Below are positions 23,666 through 33,025 of a stretch of 64,000 bases of DNA, piece after piece. The position numbers were made by a program, and so were the translations under genes. The notes under the pieces are model-generated. The model was given only the letters and a program-made list of their open reading frames with translations, had not been told where the DNA came from and searched no databases. This DNA comes from CAVQMB01 sp963713445. GTDB taxonomy: Bacteria > Pseudomonadota > Gammaproteobacteria > Competibacterales > Competibacteraceae. Positions within the stretch are counted from its first letter, which is position 1. Each line of letters starts with the position of its first letter. The stretch is taken from NCBI GenBank assembly GCA_963713445.1, contig CAVQMB010000012.1, forward strand, positions 1 through 64,000, read 5' to 3'.

Positions 23666-24676
23666 ATGGCGCGTCGCCGGTTAAGCCGTCAGCAGTTGAA
23701 TCGTATCGGCCGGCTGCAGGATCAACGCCGCCAGCGCGCCGGCGAGCGCGCTGAAGAGCTGGCTGCCACCACGGCCCTCGGTGCCGAGCAGACGGGCCTG
23801 GTGATCGCTCACTACGGCACCAACGCGGTGGTCGAAGACGCCGCCGGCGCGCTGCACCGCTGCGCCCTGCGCCAGAATCTGCCGGCGCTGGTCTGCGGTG
23901 ACCGGGTCATCTGGCAGCGCAGCGGCCCCGGCGAAGGCGTGGTGGTGGCGGTCAACGAGCGCCATTCACTGCTGACCCGGCCGGACTATAGTGGTCGCAT
24001 CAAACCGGTCGCGGCCAATGTGGACGAGGTCGTGGTGGTGATCGCGCCCCAGCCGGAACCCAACGAATACCTGATCGACCGTTACCTGGTCGCCATCGAG
24101 ACGATCGGCGTAGCGGCGCTGATCGTACTCAACAAGGTCGATCTGCTCAACAGCAGCGCCTGCTCAGCTCTGCTCGAGCGGCTCAGCCTGTACCCGCGCA
24201 TCGGCTACCCGCTGGTCACCGCCAGCACCCGCTCGGCGCACGGCCTGGACGCGCTGCGTGGCGCCCTCAGCGAGCGCACCAGTATCCTGGTAGGCCAGTC
24301 CGGTGTTGGCAAGTCCTCGCTGATCAAGACGCTGCTGCCGGAACGCGAGATCCGTATCCAGGCCTTGTCCGAAACCACCGGACTGGGCACCCATACCACC
24401 ACCAGTAGCATGCTGTATCACGTACCGACCGGGGGCGATCTGATCGATTCCCCCGGGGTCCGAAGCTTCGAACTGGGTGAACTGAGCCAGGCCCAGCTGA
24501 CACAGGGCTTCGTCGAGTTCCAGGACTATCTGGGTCGCTGCCGGTTCGCCAACTGCAACCACACGGTCGAACCGGGCTGTGCCCTGATCGCTGCCAGTCG
24601 ATGCGGCGCGATCGATCCGCGACGGCTGACCAGCTTTCGCCAACTGCAGGCGGGTCTGACCGAACGCCGTTACTGA
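23666..24676 (+). CDS. rsgA: Small ribosomal subunit biogenesis GTPase RsgA
   Basis: A 336-residue circularly permuted GTPase that checks 30S maturation. A basic N-terminus (ARRRLSRQQLNRIGRLQDQR), an OB fold (about 40-105), then G-motifs in permuted order: VLNKVDLL (G4), TASTRSAHGLDALRGAL (G5), GQSGVGKSSLIKTLLP (G1) and DSPGVRSFELG (G3). A zinc-binding tail CRFANCNHTVEPGCAL closes the protein. The ATG at 23666 is selected over an upstream ATG whose extra 38 residues lie in the promoter region. It overlaps the next convergent gene by seven bases. Confidence 0.95.
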   Translation: MARRRLSRQQLNRIGRLQDQRRQRAGERAEELAATTALGAEQTGLVIAHYGTNAVVEDAAGALHRCALRQNLPALVCGDRVIWQRSGPGEGVVVAVNERHSLLTRPDYSGRIKPVAANVDEVVVVIAPQPEPNEYLIDRYLVAIETIGVAALIVLNKVDLLNSSACSALLERLSLYPRIGYPLVTASTRSAHGLDALRGALSERTSILVGQSGVGKSSLIKTLLPEREIRIQALSETTGLGTHTTTSSMLYHVPTGGDLIDSPGVRSFELGELSQAQLTQGFVEFQDYLGRCRFANCNHTVEPGCALIAASRCGAIDPRRLTSFRQLQAGLTERRY

Positions 24677-25530
24677 TCAGCTGCGCTGGCCGCCCGGCGC
24701 CGGGCGCGCCACTGCTGGTGCCAGTTACTGATACCCTGCAGCCAGGCCCCAACCTGGCGGGCGACCAGTACGTTGAGCGGCGGTACGATCAGCAACTGCT
24801 GCTCCTCTGCGCTGAGCAGTTGCAACAGCTCCAGGGTGGGTTCAGCGGTCGGTACCGGGGTACCCGGCGGCACAAAATCGTCCCAGGCCAGCTGGGCCTG
24901 GGCCCGTGCGTAGCGGATCGCCGCCATCTGCTTGGAGCGGCGCATGCGGCGTGCCGCCTGGATCTGCAGATCGCGCTGGTAGACCAGGTTGGTGGTGGTA
25001 TAAACCCGCCACAGTGACTGCCCCATGCCGATCAGCACCGGGATCGAGAAGGCCAGTGCATACGGCAGCCAGTGCGTGTGCGGACGTTCGGTTTGCTGCG
25101 CCAGAACGTCCAGGCCCAAGCGGGCCAGGAACAGACTCGCGCCCATCAGTAGCAGCAGCCGCACCAGCCACTTGATGGTGGCAATATACACCTGGCTTTT
25201 AACCGTGGCGCCCAGCAAGGCCTCCTTATAATCGTGCTGGGCCCGCTCGATCGCACCCTGGGCTTCCTGGTCGGCCTCGATCATGGTCGCCGCCGCAGCA
25301 TAGGCGACCCGCTCCATCCGGCCCAGAAAGATGCCTTCCAGCGACTGCAGTGAGAACGAGGCCACCAGGTCCTGGAACCGGCGCACCGCCTGGCTGCCCT
25401 GGCGCCGCACCTCCTCGTCCGGCCCCTGGGCCGCAAGCAGACAGCTCAGTGCCAGCGGGCCGATGCTGTCGGGCGTCAGAACGCTGAGAAGCTGTCGAAT
25501 CTCAGACGGGTGAGTGGCATCTTCTGGCAT
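24670..25530 (-). CDS. Unrecognised two-helix membrane protein
   Basis: A 286-residue protein with an N-terminal helical region (TPDSIGPLALSCLLAAQGPD; QGSQAVRRFQDLVASFSLQS) that may form ARM/HEAT-like helices, two membrane segments near residues 118-140 (WLVRLLLLMGASLFLARLGL) and 155-172 (LPYALAFSIPVLIGMGQSL), and a basic helical C-terminus (RDLQIQAARRMRRSKQMAAI). No family is recognised. It sits between rsgA (convergent, overlapping by seven bases) and rarD (divergent, 78-base gap). Confidence 0.6.
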   Translation of the reverse strand: MPEDATHPSEIRQLLSVLTPDSIGPLALSCLLAAQGPDEEVRRQGSQAVRRFQDLVASFSLQSLEGIFLGRMERVAYAAAATMIEADQEAQGAIERAQHDYKEALLGATVKSQVYIATIKWLVRLLLLMGASLFLARLGLDVLAQQTERPHTHWLPYALAFSIPVLIGMGQSLWRVYTTTNLVYQRDLQIQAARRMRRSKQMAAIRYARAQAQLAWDDFVPPGTPVPTAEPTLELLQLLSAEEQQLLIVPPLNVLVARQVGAWLQGISNWHQQWRARRRAASAADQ

Positions 25531-25608
25531 AACGAGTATTTGGACTCGGGCTCGCGCTCTCGCTATGATAACCGGTTATTTCCCCCGGAACACAGGCGCC
25601 GCCTGACG

Positions 25609-26526
25609 ATGCCCAAAACCCAGCGCGCGCCGGCTCTCAAGCTGTCAGCGTCTGACCCCGCCCTTGGTGTCGCTTACGCGATACTGGCCTATCTGAGCTG
25701 GGGATTGCTCCCGCTGTACTGGAAATCCGTGTCGTGGGTGCCGGCACCGCAGCTCATCATGTACCGGATGCTGTGGGCACTGCCGGTGCTACTGGCCCTG
25801 CTGGCCTGGCGCGGGCGCTTAGCGGAACTGGGCCGGCTGTTGCGCCAGCCCCGGCAGCTGCGGGTGCTGGCGCTGACCGCACTGCTGGTCAGCACCAACT
25901 GGCTGATCTTCGTCTGGTCGGTTGAGCACGACCATGTGGTCCAGGCCAGCCTGGGCTACTTCATCGTGCCGTTGTTTTACGTCCTGCTGGGACTGGTGTT
26001 CCTGCAGGAACGGTTGCGGCCGCTGCAGTGGCTGGCCGTCAGCCTGGCCGGACTGGGTGTGTTGTGGCAAATCCTGACGCTGGGCGTAATACCGTGGATA
26101 TCGCTGGTGCTGGCAGCCACCTTCGGTTTCTATGGTTTGTTGCGCAAAACGGCACCGGTCGATGGGCTGCTGGGTCTGTCGGCGGAGATGCTACTACTGG
26201 TGCCGCTGGCGCTCTGCTATCTGGTCTGGTCAGGGCTCGACGGTAACCACGCATTCACCCGGCACGGCATCACTGGCATGGCGTTGATCGCATTGAGTGG
26301 ACTGCTCACCGTGCTGCCACTGTTGTGGTTCGCCAATGCCGCCCGCCGGTTGCGGCTCGCCACCATCGGCTTCTTCCAGTATCTGGCGCCGACCTGCCAG
26401 CTGCTACTGGCCATTCTGTTATTCGGCGAACCGTTCACGCGTGACCACCTGGTCAGCTTCGGCCTGATCTGGCTGGCACTGGCAATCTACAGCTGGGATC
26501 TGACCGGCAGCTATCGCCACCGCTGA
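25609..26526 (+). CDS. rarD: RarD-type EamA/DMT-family permease
   Basis: A 305-residue ten-helix transporter of the drug/metabolite superfamily. RarD traits: GVAYAILAYLSWGLLPLYWK near the start, PAPQLIMYRMLWALPVLLAL, STNWLIFVWSVEHDHVVQAS, LGYFIVPLFYVLLGLVFLQE, then in the second half GLLTVLPLLWFANAARRLRL and GFFQYLAPTCQLLLAILLFG. It moves small metabolites or toxic compounds, with chloramphenicol sensitivity the named phenotype in other bacteria. ATG at 25609 taken in place of an upstream one because it removes 33 polar residues. Confidence 0.9.
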   Translation: MPKTQRAPALKLSASDPALGVAYAILAYLSWGLLPLYWKSVSWVPAPQLIMYRMLWALPVLLALLAWRGRLAELGRLLRQPRQLRVLALTALLVSTNWLIFVWSVEHDHVVQASLGYFIVPLFYVLLGLVFLQERLRPLQWLAVSLAGLGVLWQILTLGVIPWISLVLAATFGFYGLLRKTAPVDGLLGLSAEMLLLVPLALCYLVWSGLDGNHAFTRHGITGMALIALSGLLTVLPLLWFANAARRLRLATIGFFQYLAPTCQLLLAILLFGEPFTRDHLVSFGLIWLALAIYSWDLTGSYRHR

Positions 26527-26530
26527 GGCG

Positions 26531-27856
26531 CTACAGCAAGCCCTCGAACGGCTGCACCGTCACCAGCCGGCCGGGTTCCACGTCGCCACAATCCTGTTCC
26601 AGCACGATGAAGCAGTTGGCCCGGCTCATGGTGTTGAGAATCCCGGACCCCTGGTCTCCGGTGCCATGCACCAACAACGAGCCGTCGGCGGCCCGCGCCA
26701 GGATACCGCGCTGGAATTCCATCCGGCCCGGCCGCTTCTTCAGTCGCTGGCTGACCGGCACCTGAAACATGACCGGGGCCGGTTCATCCTGGCCCATCAG
26801 CCGCCGCAACGCTGGTTGCACGAACTGGTAGAAGGTCACCATCACCGACACCGGATTGCCCGGCAGGCCGAAAAACAAGGCTTTGCCGATGCAGCCGAAC
26901 GCCAGTGGCCGGCCCGGCTTCATGGCGATCTTCCAGAATTCGACCTGACCGAGCTGTTCCAGTACGTCCTTGACGAAATCAGCCTCGCCGACGGATACCC
27001 CACCCGATGTGATCACCGCATCCGCACAGCCGGCGGCCTGTTCCAGCGCGCCGGCCAGCGTCTCGCGCTGGTCAGGCACCACCCCCATGTCGATCAGGTC
27101 GACTCCGAGCCGGGTCAGCATGCCGTGCAAGGTATAGCGATTGCTGTCGTAGATCTGACCCGGCGCCAGCGGTTCACCCAGCGAGCGCAGCTCGTCGCCG
27201 GTGGAAAAGAACGCCACCCGCAGCCGCCGCCGCACGCTGACCTCGGCGATACCCAGCGATGCGATCAGCCCCAGATCAGCCGGCGTCAGCCCGCGCCCGG
27301 CATGCAGCACGGTATCACCCGGCCGCAGATCCTCGCCGGCCTGACGCACGTTCTGCCCGATCTTGTGGCCGCCGCCAACCCGAATCCGGTCGCCAGCGCG
27401 CTCAACCTGTTCCTGCATCACCACCGCATCGGCCGCCGCCGGCAACACCGCCCCGGTCATGATACGGACCGCGGCGCCAGGCGTCAGTGGTCCCGCAAAC
27501 GGTGTACCAGCTAACGCCGTGCCAATCACCGCCAGTTCGACCATCCCGGTAGCGGGCAAATCGGCCGAACGCACCGCATAGCCGTCCATTGCCGAATTGG
27601 TATCCGCGGGTACCGCCATGGTCGATACCACATCTGTCGCCAGCACCCGGCCGAGCGCTGCGCGCACCGCCACGCACTCGCTGTCCTGCAGCGGCCGGAT
27701 CACCCGATCGATGCGCGCCAGCGCCGCCGGCACCGGCAGCGAATTGGGATCATAATCGTCGGCGCAACTGGCCTGGGTCTGTGTCTGAAGCGGGCTTAAC
27801 GGCGCTTGACTGGTCATAGCATCACTTTGCAGAGTCGAGACGGCCGCAGCCGTCAT
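26531..27856 (-). CDS. moeA: Molybdopterin molybdenumtransferase
   Basis: A 441-residue enzyme that inserts molybdate into adenylated molybdopterin. Recognisable parts: TMAVPADTNSAMDGYAVRSA and MTGAVLPAAADAVVMQEQVE (domains I-II), then the MPT-binding domain III with FFSTGDELRSLGEPLAPGQI, YDSNRYTLHGMLTRLGVDLI, ITSGGVSVGEADFVKDVLEQ and FFGLPGNPVSVMVTF, and the beta-strand domain IV. Its ATG overlaps the mobB stop as ATGA (27853-27856), which supports this start over ATG 27817. The pair implies that a molybdoenzyme is in use. Confidence 0.94.
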   Translation of the reverse strand: MTAAAVSTLQSDAMTSQAPLSPLQTQTQASCADDYDPNSLPVPAALARIDRVIRPLQDSECVAVRAALGRVLATDVVSTMAVPADTNSAMDGYAVRSADLPATGMVELAVIGTALAGTPFAGPLTPGAAVRIMTGAVLPAAADAVVMQEQVERAGDRIRVGGGHKIGQNVRQAGEDLRPGDTVLHAGRGLTPADLGLIASLGIAEVSVRRRLRVAFFSTGDELRSLGEPLAPGQIYDSNRYTLHGMLTRLGVDLIDMGVVPDQRETLAGALEQAAGCADAVITSGGVSVGEADFVKDVLEQLGQVEFWKIAMKPGRPLAFGCIGKALFFGLPGNPVSVMVTFYQFVQPALRRLMGQDEPAPVMFQVPVSQRLKKRPGRMEFQRGILARAADGSLLVHGTGDQGSGILNTMSRANCFIVLEQDCGDVEPGRLVTVQPFEGLL

Positions 27857-28452
27857 TGCTGTCCTGAAGAAACGGGTAATGTAGCAAAAAGTCCCTCTGC
27901 CGGGGGCGGCGGCGCCAGCAAGGCATCAATGAAGCCGCTGACCGCAACCGGCGCGTTGAGATCGAGCTGCACCAGGGGAGTCGGCAGCGGCCGGTCACTG
28001 GCCACCGCGATGACCCATGGATCGTACGGATAACGCGGCGCTGGCTGGCCGCGATAGAGCTCGATCTTGGGCACCGCCCGGTCGCGAAAACCCTCCACCA
28101 ACACCACATCCAGTTCGTCCTGAGCCAGTTGCGCCACCAGCGCCGCCAGCTGCGGCTCGGTAGGCACCGGATGCTCGATCACCAGAGCGGACTGCCGCTG
28201 CGACGCCAGCAGCAACTGCTCGATGCCGGCAGCGCGCAGGCGATAGCTGTCCTTACCCGGCTGATCCAGGTCGAAATCGTCACGCGCCTGCTTGATGACC
28301 GCCACCCGCCGGCCGCGCTCGTTGAGGTCACGGATCACGCCGCTCAACAGCGTGGTTTTGCCGATGCCGCTGGGAGCAGCAAAGCCGATCACCGGCACAC
28401 ACGCGTTCAGCGCCCGCATTGCTTGGTGTATTTTGGTCATTTCTGAGGTCAT
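27853..28452 (-). CDS. mobB: Molybdopterin-guanine dinucleotide biosynthesis adaptor MobB
   Basis: A 199-residue GTPase-like protein. The P-loop is GFAAPSGIGKTTLLSGVIRD, followed by RVAVIKQARDDFDLDQPGKD and the MobB-specific SYRLRAAGIEQLLLASQRQ, VVLVEGFRDRAVPKIELYRG. The usual KHxHHDFDIDxPGKDS motif has QARDDFDLD here, lacking the histidines, a small departure. The ATG at 28452 is chosen; a much longer frame upstream runs over the divergent dedA gene. It precedes and overlaps moeA by four bases. Confidence 0.9.
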   Translation of the reverse strand: MTSEMTKIHQAMRALNACVPVIGFAAPSGIGKTTLLSGVIRDLNERGRRVAVIKQARDDFDLDQPGKDSYRLRAAGIEQLLLASQRQSALVIEHPVPTEPQLAALVAQLAQDELDVVLVEGFRDRAVPKIELYRGQPAPRYPYDPWVIAVASDRPLPTPLVQLDLNAPVAVSGFIDALLAPPPPAEGLFATLPVSSGQQ

Positions 28453-28518
28453 AAATTCCCTTGCCAGCAGCATCCGTGGCGCCCCAACCGATATCATCAA
28501 GCGACAGCGACGACCGCG

Positions 28519-30561
28519 ATGAGTACCTACCTCCACCTGCTGATCACCGCCGTCGGCGACCATCGCCTGCTGATCTACGCGCTGGTCGCCACACTGGCGT
28601 TGTCCGAATCGCTGCCCCTGATCGGCGCGCTGGTGCCCGGCACAGCACTGATTCTCGGCGTCAGCACGCTGGTTCCAAGCGGCGCAGTGGCGCTGCTGCC
28701 GCTGCTGGCTGCGGCCATTACCGGCGCCGTCATCGGCGACGGCCTCTCGTACTGGCTGGGCCATCATTACCAGGACCGACTGGTCCGGTTGTGGCCGTTC
28801 ACCCGCCATCCGCGACTGCTGCCACGGGGCGCGGCATTCTTTCACCGCCACGGCGGCAAAAGCGTGTTTCTGGCCCGCTTCACACCAGGGGTACGGGCGC
28901 TGGTGCCGCTCGTGGCAGGCATTCTGCAAATGCCGGTCGCCCGGTTCTACAGCGTCAACATCGCCTCGGCGCTGGTCTGGGCGCCGGTTCACATCATACC
29001 GGCCGCGCTGGTCGGCTTCACCCTGGCGTTGAGCGGTGCCGTAGCAATGCGCCTGGCGCTGTTCCTGGCCCTGCTGCTGATCGGGCTGTGGCTGATCCTG
29101 AGTTTAACCCGCTTGCTGCTGCACCGCGGCCTGCCGTTGCTCAACCGGCTGCAGCAACAGCTGTGGCAATGGTCTCAGGCCAGCGACGGGTGGCTGCGCC
29201 GCCCGCTGCGCTCGTTGCTGGACCCACAGCGTACCGAAGCCCAGGGACTGCTGCTCAGTGCTGCCCTGCTGATCGGCAGCCTGTGGCTGTTTGCCGGCAT
29301 TCTCGAGGACGTGGTGAGTGGCGACCCACTGGTGCGGCTGGACAGCAGTGTCTTCCACCTGCTGCAGACCCTGCGCACCACCTGGAGCGATCAGCTGATG
29401 ATCCGGCTCACAGAACTGGGCGACAGTGCGGTGACCGTCACGCTGACCGGAGCGGTACTGGTCTGGCTGCTGTGGCGCCGGGCCTGGTCCAGCGCTGCCT
29501 ACTGGGTCGGCGCGGTGGGCTGCAGCGCACTGGCCACCCTGGTCCTCAAGCTGGCGCTGCACCGGCCCCGCCCGGTGACCGGGCTGTATCATGGCTGGAG
29601 CGCATTCTCGTTTCCCAGCGGCCATACCGTGGTTAATGCCACATTGTACGGCTTTCTGGCATTCCTCATCGCCCGCGAGGTGCGCTCCATCGGGCGCGCG
29701 ATCAGTGTCGCGGGCGCTTTGCTGGTAGCAGTCGCCATCGCTTTCTCGCGGCTTTATCTGGGCGCCCACTGGCTATCCGATGTGGCCGCCGGACTGGCTT
29801 TCGCGGTCGCCTGGGTAACCATCCTGGCCATTGCCTACAACCGCCATCAGCGGCCTTCACTGCCTCCGCTGCAACTGGTCGCGGTAGTCCTGGTCACGCT
29901 TGTGATCGCCGGCGGCATCCACACGGCGCTGCGCTACCCGCGCGATCTGGCCCGCTACGCTCAGCAGCCGCACTATCGGTGGCGGGCCGCCACTGCCTGG
30001 TGGCAGGGCGGATGGCGCCGGCAAGCGGCCTGGCGGCTGGACCTGGACGGCGCCCGCAAGGCCCCCTTCAGCGTGCAGTGGGCCGGCCCCCCCAGCGCGC
30101 TGCGCGAGACGCTGCTGGCCCACGGCTGGCAGCAACCGCCGCCGTGGAGCGTCAGCGGTGCCCTGGCCTGGCTGGCACCGCATCCACGCAGTGCCAGACT
30201 GCCGGTATTGCCTCAGCTCGACGACGGTCAGCCAGCCACCCTGACCCTGGTCAAACCCGCATCCCACGGCCGCCTGATCGTACGCTTGTGGACCACGCAT
30301 ACCCGGCTCACAGGCACCGATCAGCAGTGGCCACTGCTGATCGGCAGCGTGGTCCGCGAGCGCTTCGTGCAGCCCTATGCCTTGCTGACCCTGGGCCGTG
30401 CCGAAACCGACTTCAACCAAGCCCGCGCCACACTGGCCCAGGCCCTGCCCGGCGCCCGCCTGGCCCGGCGCACCGCTGCCACCCCGGACTGGGACGGCAA
30501 GGTGTTGCTGCTGACTGCACCGGCGGTGGCCGCGTCACTGACGCCAACCGCGGCGCAATGA
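28519..30561 (+). CDS. DedA-PAP2-LssY fusion membrane protein
   Basis: A 680-residue three-part protein. Residues 1-200 are a DedA domain (YLHLLITAVGDHRLLIYALV, FHRHGGKSVFLARFTPGVRA, VPLVAGILQMPVARFYSVNI), whose members flip undecaprenyl phosphate or phospholipid. Residues 240-440 are a PAP2 phosphatase with KLALHRPRPVTG, FSFPSGHTVVNATLYGFLAF and SRLYLGAHWLSDVAAGLAFA, the full KxxxxxxRP-PSGH-SRxxxxxHxxxD signature. Residues 500-670 match the LssY C-terminal domain. Fusion suggests coupled dephosphorylation and flipping of a lipid carrier or phosphatidate. It is divergent from mobB (66-base gap) and lies upstream of recG. Confidence 0.92.
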   Translation: MSTYLHLLITAVGDHRLLIYALVATLALSESLPLIGALVPGTALILGVSTLVPSGAVALLPLLAAAITGAVIGDGLSYWLGHHYQDRLVRLWPFTRHPRLLPRGAAFFHRHGGKSVFLARFTPGVRALVPLVAGILQMPVARFYSVNIASALVWAPVHIIPAALVGFTLALSGAVAMRLALFLALLLIGLWLILSLTRLLLHRGLPLLNRLQQQLWQWSQASDGWLRRPLRSLLDPQRTEAQGLLLSAALLIGSLWLFAGILEDVVSGDPLVRLDSSVFHLLQTLRTTWSDQLMIRLTELGDSAVTVTLTGAVLVWLLWRRAWSSAAYWVGAVGCSALATLVLKLALHRPRPVTGLYHGWSAFSFPSGHTVVNATLYGFLAFLIAREVRSIGRAISVAGALLVAVAIAFSRLYLGAHWLSDVAAGLAFAVAWVTILAIAYNRHQRPSLPPLQLVAVVLVTLVIAGGIHTALRYPRDLARYAQQPHYRWRAATAWWQGGWRRQAAWRLDLDGARKAPFSVQWAGPPSALRETLLAHGWQQPPPWSVSGALAWLAPHPRSARLPVLPQLDDGQPATLTLVKPASHGRLIVRLWTTHTRLTGTDQQWPLLIGSVVRERFVQPYALLTLGRAETDFNQARATLAQALPGARLARRTAATPDWDGKVLLLTAPAVAASLTPTAAQ

Positions 30562-30635
30562 TTGGCGCCGGTGGCTTTACCCGGCCCGGTGCGATCGGGT
30601 AAAAGATCAGCAACCCCCGACACACTGCAGACATC

Positions 30636-32717
30636 TTGGCGCCATCCACTGACAACCTCGAAACCCAACCGGTTCAATCCCTGCCCCGGGTCGGCCCCAA
30701 ACTGGCGGAACGGCTCGCCCGGCTCGGCATCGAGCGGGTGGCCGAGCTGTTGCTGCATGTCCCGGCGCGCTATCAGGACCGCACCCGGATCACGCCAATC
30801 GCCGCGCTGCGACCGGGCGCCGACGCCGTGGTCGAAGGGGAGATCCAGCTGGTCGACATCGTGCGCCGTCGCCGCACCATGCTGGTTTGCCGGCTGGCCG
30901 ATCCCACCGGCGCACTGACGCTGCGTTTCTTTCACTTCTCGGCGACCCAGCGCAGCCAGCTCGCGGCCGGCACGCGACTACGTTGCTTCGGTCCGGTGCG
31001 CAGCGGCCTCAGTACCCTGGAGATGATCCACCCGGAGTACCGGCCGCTCACTGAACCGGCCCCGCTGGAACCGTGGCTGACGCCGGTGTATCCAACCACC
31101 GAAGGCCTGCATCAGACGTCGCTGCGGCGGCTGATCGAGGCGGCACTGGCACAACTCGAGCAAGCCCCGCTACGCGATCCGCTACCACCGGCGCTGCGCA
31201 CCGCACTCACGTTGCCTGAAATCAACGCCGCGCTGCGCCTGCTACACCGGCCTCCGCCGGCCCTGGGCAGTGCGTTGAGCGGCGGGCGGCATCCGGCCCA
31301 GCGGCGGCTGGCGTTCGACGAACTGCTTGCCCATCAGCTCAGTCTGCGCGAGCTGCGGCGCCGGATACGCCGGCAACCGGCACCACCTCTGCCTGGCGCT
31401 GAGCCACTACAGCAGCAATTTCTCGCCACCCTGCCATTCACCCTCACCGCCGCTCAACAGCGGGTGAGCGCGGAAGTCGAAGCCGACCTGGCCCAACCCT
31501 GGCCAATGCTGCGACTGGTCCAGGGCGACGTCGGTTCCGGTAAAACCGTGGTCGCTGCCGCCGCCGCCCTGCGCGCGCTCGGCAGCGGGCGTCAGGTCGC
31601 CCTGATGGCACCCACCGAACTGCTGGCCGAGCAGCATTACCGCACCTTCGGTGACTGGCTGCGGCCGCTGGGCATCGAACCGGTCTGGCTCAGCAGCCGG
31701 ATCAAGGGCAGTGCCCGGGCCACCGTACTGGCGGCGTTGGCGGACGGCAGCGCCGGCATAGCGGTCGGCACCCACGCGCTGTTTCAGGATGATGTGTGGT
31801 TCAGCGATCTGGCACTGGTGATCATCGACGAGCAACACCGCTTTGGCGTTCACCAGCGACTTGCACTGCGCGAGAAAGGTCGCAACGGTGAATTCTGTCC
31901 GCATCAGCTGATCATGACAGCGACCCCGATTCCGAGGACGCTGGCGATGAGTGCCTACGCCGACCTCGACACTTCGCTGATCGATGAGCTGCCGCCCGGG
32001 CGACAGCCGGTCACCACGGTGGTGATGAGCGATAACCGCCGACTCCAGGTCATCGAGCGCATCCGCGAGGCCTGCCGCGCGGGCCGTCAGAGCTACTGGG
32101 TGTGCCCGTTGATCGAGGAGTCCGAGGTTCTGGAGTGTCAGGCAGCGGAAGCCACCGCCAACGAGCTGACCAGCGCCCTGCCGGAACTGCGTATCGGGCT
32201 GGTCCACGGCCGCCTCAAGGCCGCTGCCAAGGAACAGGTCATGGCCGCCTTCAAAGCCGGCGAGCTGGACCTGCTGGTTGCGACCACGGTGATCGAGGTC
32301 GGCGTCGACGTCCCGAATGCCTCGCTGATGATCATCGAAAACGCCGAGCGCCTGGGTCTGGCCCAGTTGCACCAGCTACGCGGCCGGGTGGGGCGCGGCC
32401 GCACGGCCAGCCACTGCGTGTTGCTGTACCATCCGCCTCTGTCGCAGCTGGCCCGGGCCCGGCTGGAAGCATTGCGCCAGAGCAACGACGGCTTCGTGAT
32501 CGCCCAGCGCGATCTGGAACTGCGGGGTCCCGGCGAACTGCTCGGCATCCGCCAGACCGGGGAACTGCAGTTCCGCAGCGCCGATCTGCTACGCGACCAG
32601 GATCTGCTGCCTGAAGTGCGCCGCTGTGCCGACCGGCTCCTGAGCGAGTATCCAACTGCGGCCGAACAGCTGATCGAACGCTGGATCGGCCGCGGCCGCG
32701 CTTACGGCGGCGTGTGA
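30636..32717 (+). CDS. recG: ATP-dependent DNA helicase RecG
   Basis: A 693-residue branch-migrating helicase for stalled forks and recombination intermediates. An N-terminal wedge/OB domain (LPRVGPKLAERLARLGIERV; DPTGALTLRFFHFSATQRSQ) precedes the SF2 motor: LVQGDVGSGKTVVAAAAALR (Walker A, about 297), MAPTELLAEQHYRTFGDWL (Ia), VIIDEQHRFGVHQR (DEQH box), MTATPIPRTLAMSAYADLD (III), GRLKAAAKEQVMAAFKAGEL and VIEVGVDVPNASLMIIENAE, QLRGRVGRG. The start is a TTG at 30636; the true first codon is not certain. Length is normal. Confidence 0.96.
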   Translation: MAPSTDNLETQPVQSLPRVGPKLAERLARLGIERVAELLLHVPARYQDRTRITPIAALRPGADAVVEGEIQLVDIVRRRRTMLVCRLADPTGALTLRFFHFSATQRSQLAAGTRLRCFGPVRSGLSTLEMIHPEYRPLTEPAPLEPWLTPVYPTTEGLHQTSLRRLIEAALAQLEQAPLRDPLPPALRTALTLPEINAALRLLHRPPPALGSALSGGRHPAQRRLAFDELLAHQLSLRELRRRIRRQPAPPLPGAEPLQQQFLATLPFTLTAAQQRVSAEVEADLAQPWPMLRLVQGDVGSGKTVVAAAAALRALGSGRQVALMAPTELLAEQHYRTFGDWLRPLGIEPVWLSSRIKGSARATVLAALADGSAGIAVGTHALFQDDVWFSDLALVIIDEQHRFGVHQRLALREKGRNGEFCPHQLIMTATPIPRTLAMSAYADLDTSLIDELPPGRQPVTTVVMSDNRRLQVIERIREACRAGRQSYWVCPLIEESEVLECQAAEATANELTSALPELRIGLVHGRLKAAAKEQVMAAFKAGELDLLVATTVIEVGVDVPNASLMIIENAERLGLAQLHQLRGRVGRGRTASHCVLLYHPPLSQLARARLEALRQSNDGFVIAQRDLELRGPGELLGIRQTGELQFRSADLLRDQDLLPEVRRCADRLLSEYPTAAEQLIERWIGRGRAYGGV

Positions 32718-33025
32718 TAAGCCGGGGGACCCAGTTCATGGTCGTGCCCTGTCCTGCACCCGTCCGATAATCATGGCAGTGGCTGGCCCACCCCGTGCAC
32801 GTCATGCCCAAGGCTGGACGCCCGGCGCGATAAACCAACCCATCATTGATCCCGCTTATAATCGCGGACAGGAATCCGCTTAGGCCCACCAAGGAACAGC
32901 CAGTCAACGCCTTCATGGTCAGGTCAGTCGCGCCGATCAAATCCGCATCCCGCACGGTCAACAGCGCTCCGCCGCGAATCCGATGCCCGCTCGGATAGCC
33001 ACTGTCACAGGGTCTGCGCACTAGC
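32718..33025. other. Intergenic, nothing recognised
   Basis: About 300 bases between recG and the antiporter gene. No credible coding sequence, repeat or RNA structure was recognised; a promoter for the antiporter gene is expected here but no convincing box was found. Confidence 0.6.

Noticed and set aside
27853..28992. Long N-terminal extension of MobB
   Set aside because: The extra 180 residues are antisense to the DedA-PAP2 gene and Gln/Arg rich; the ATG at 28452 gives the normal MobB length.
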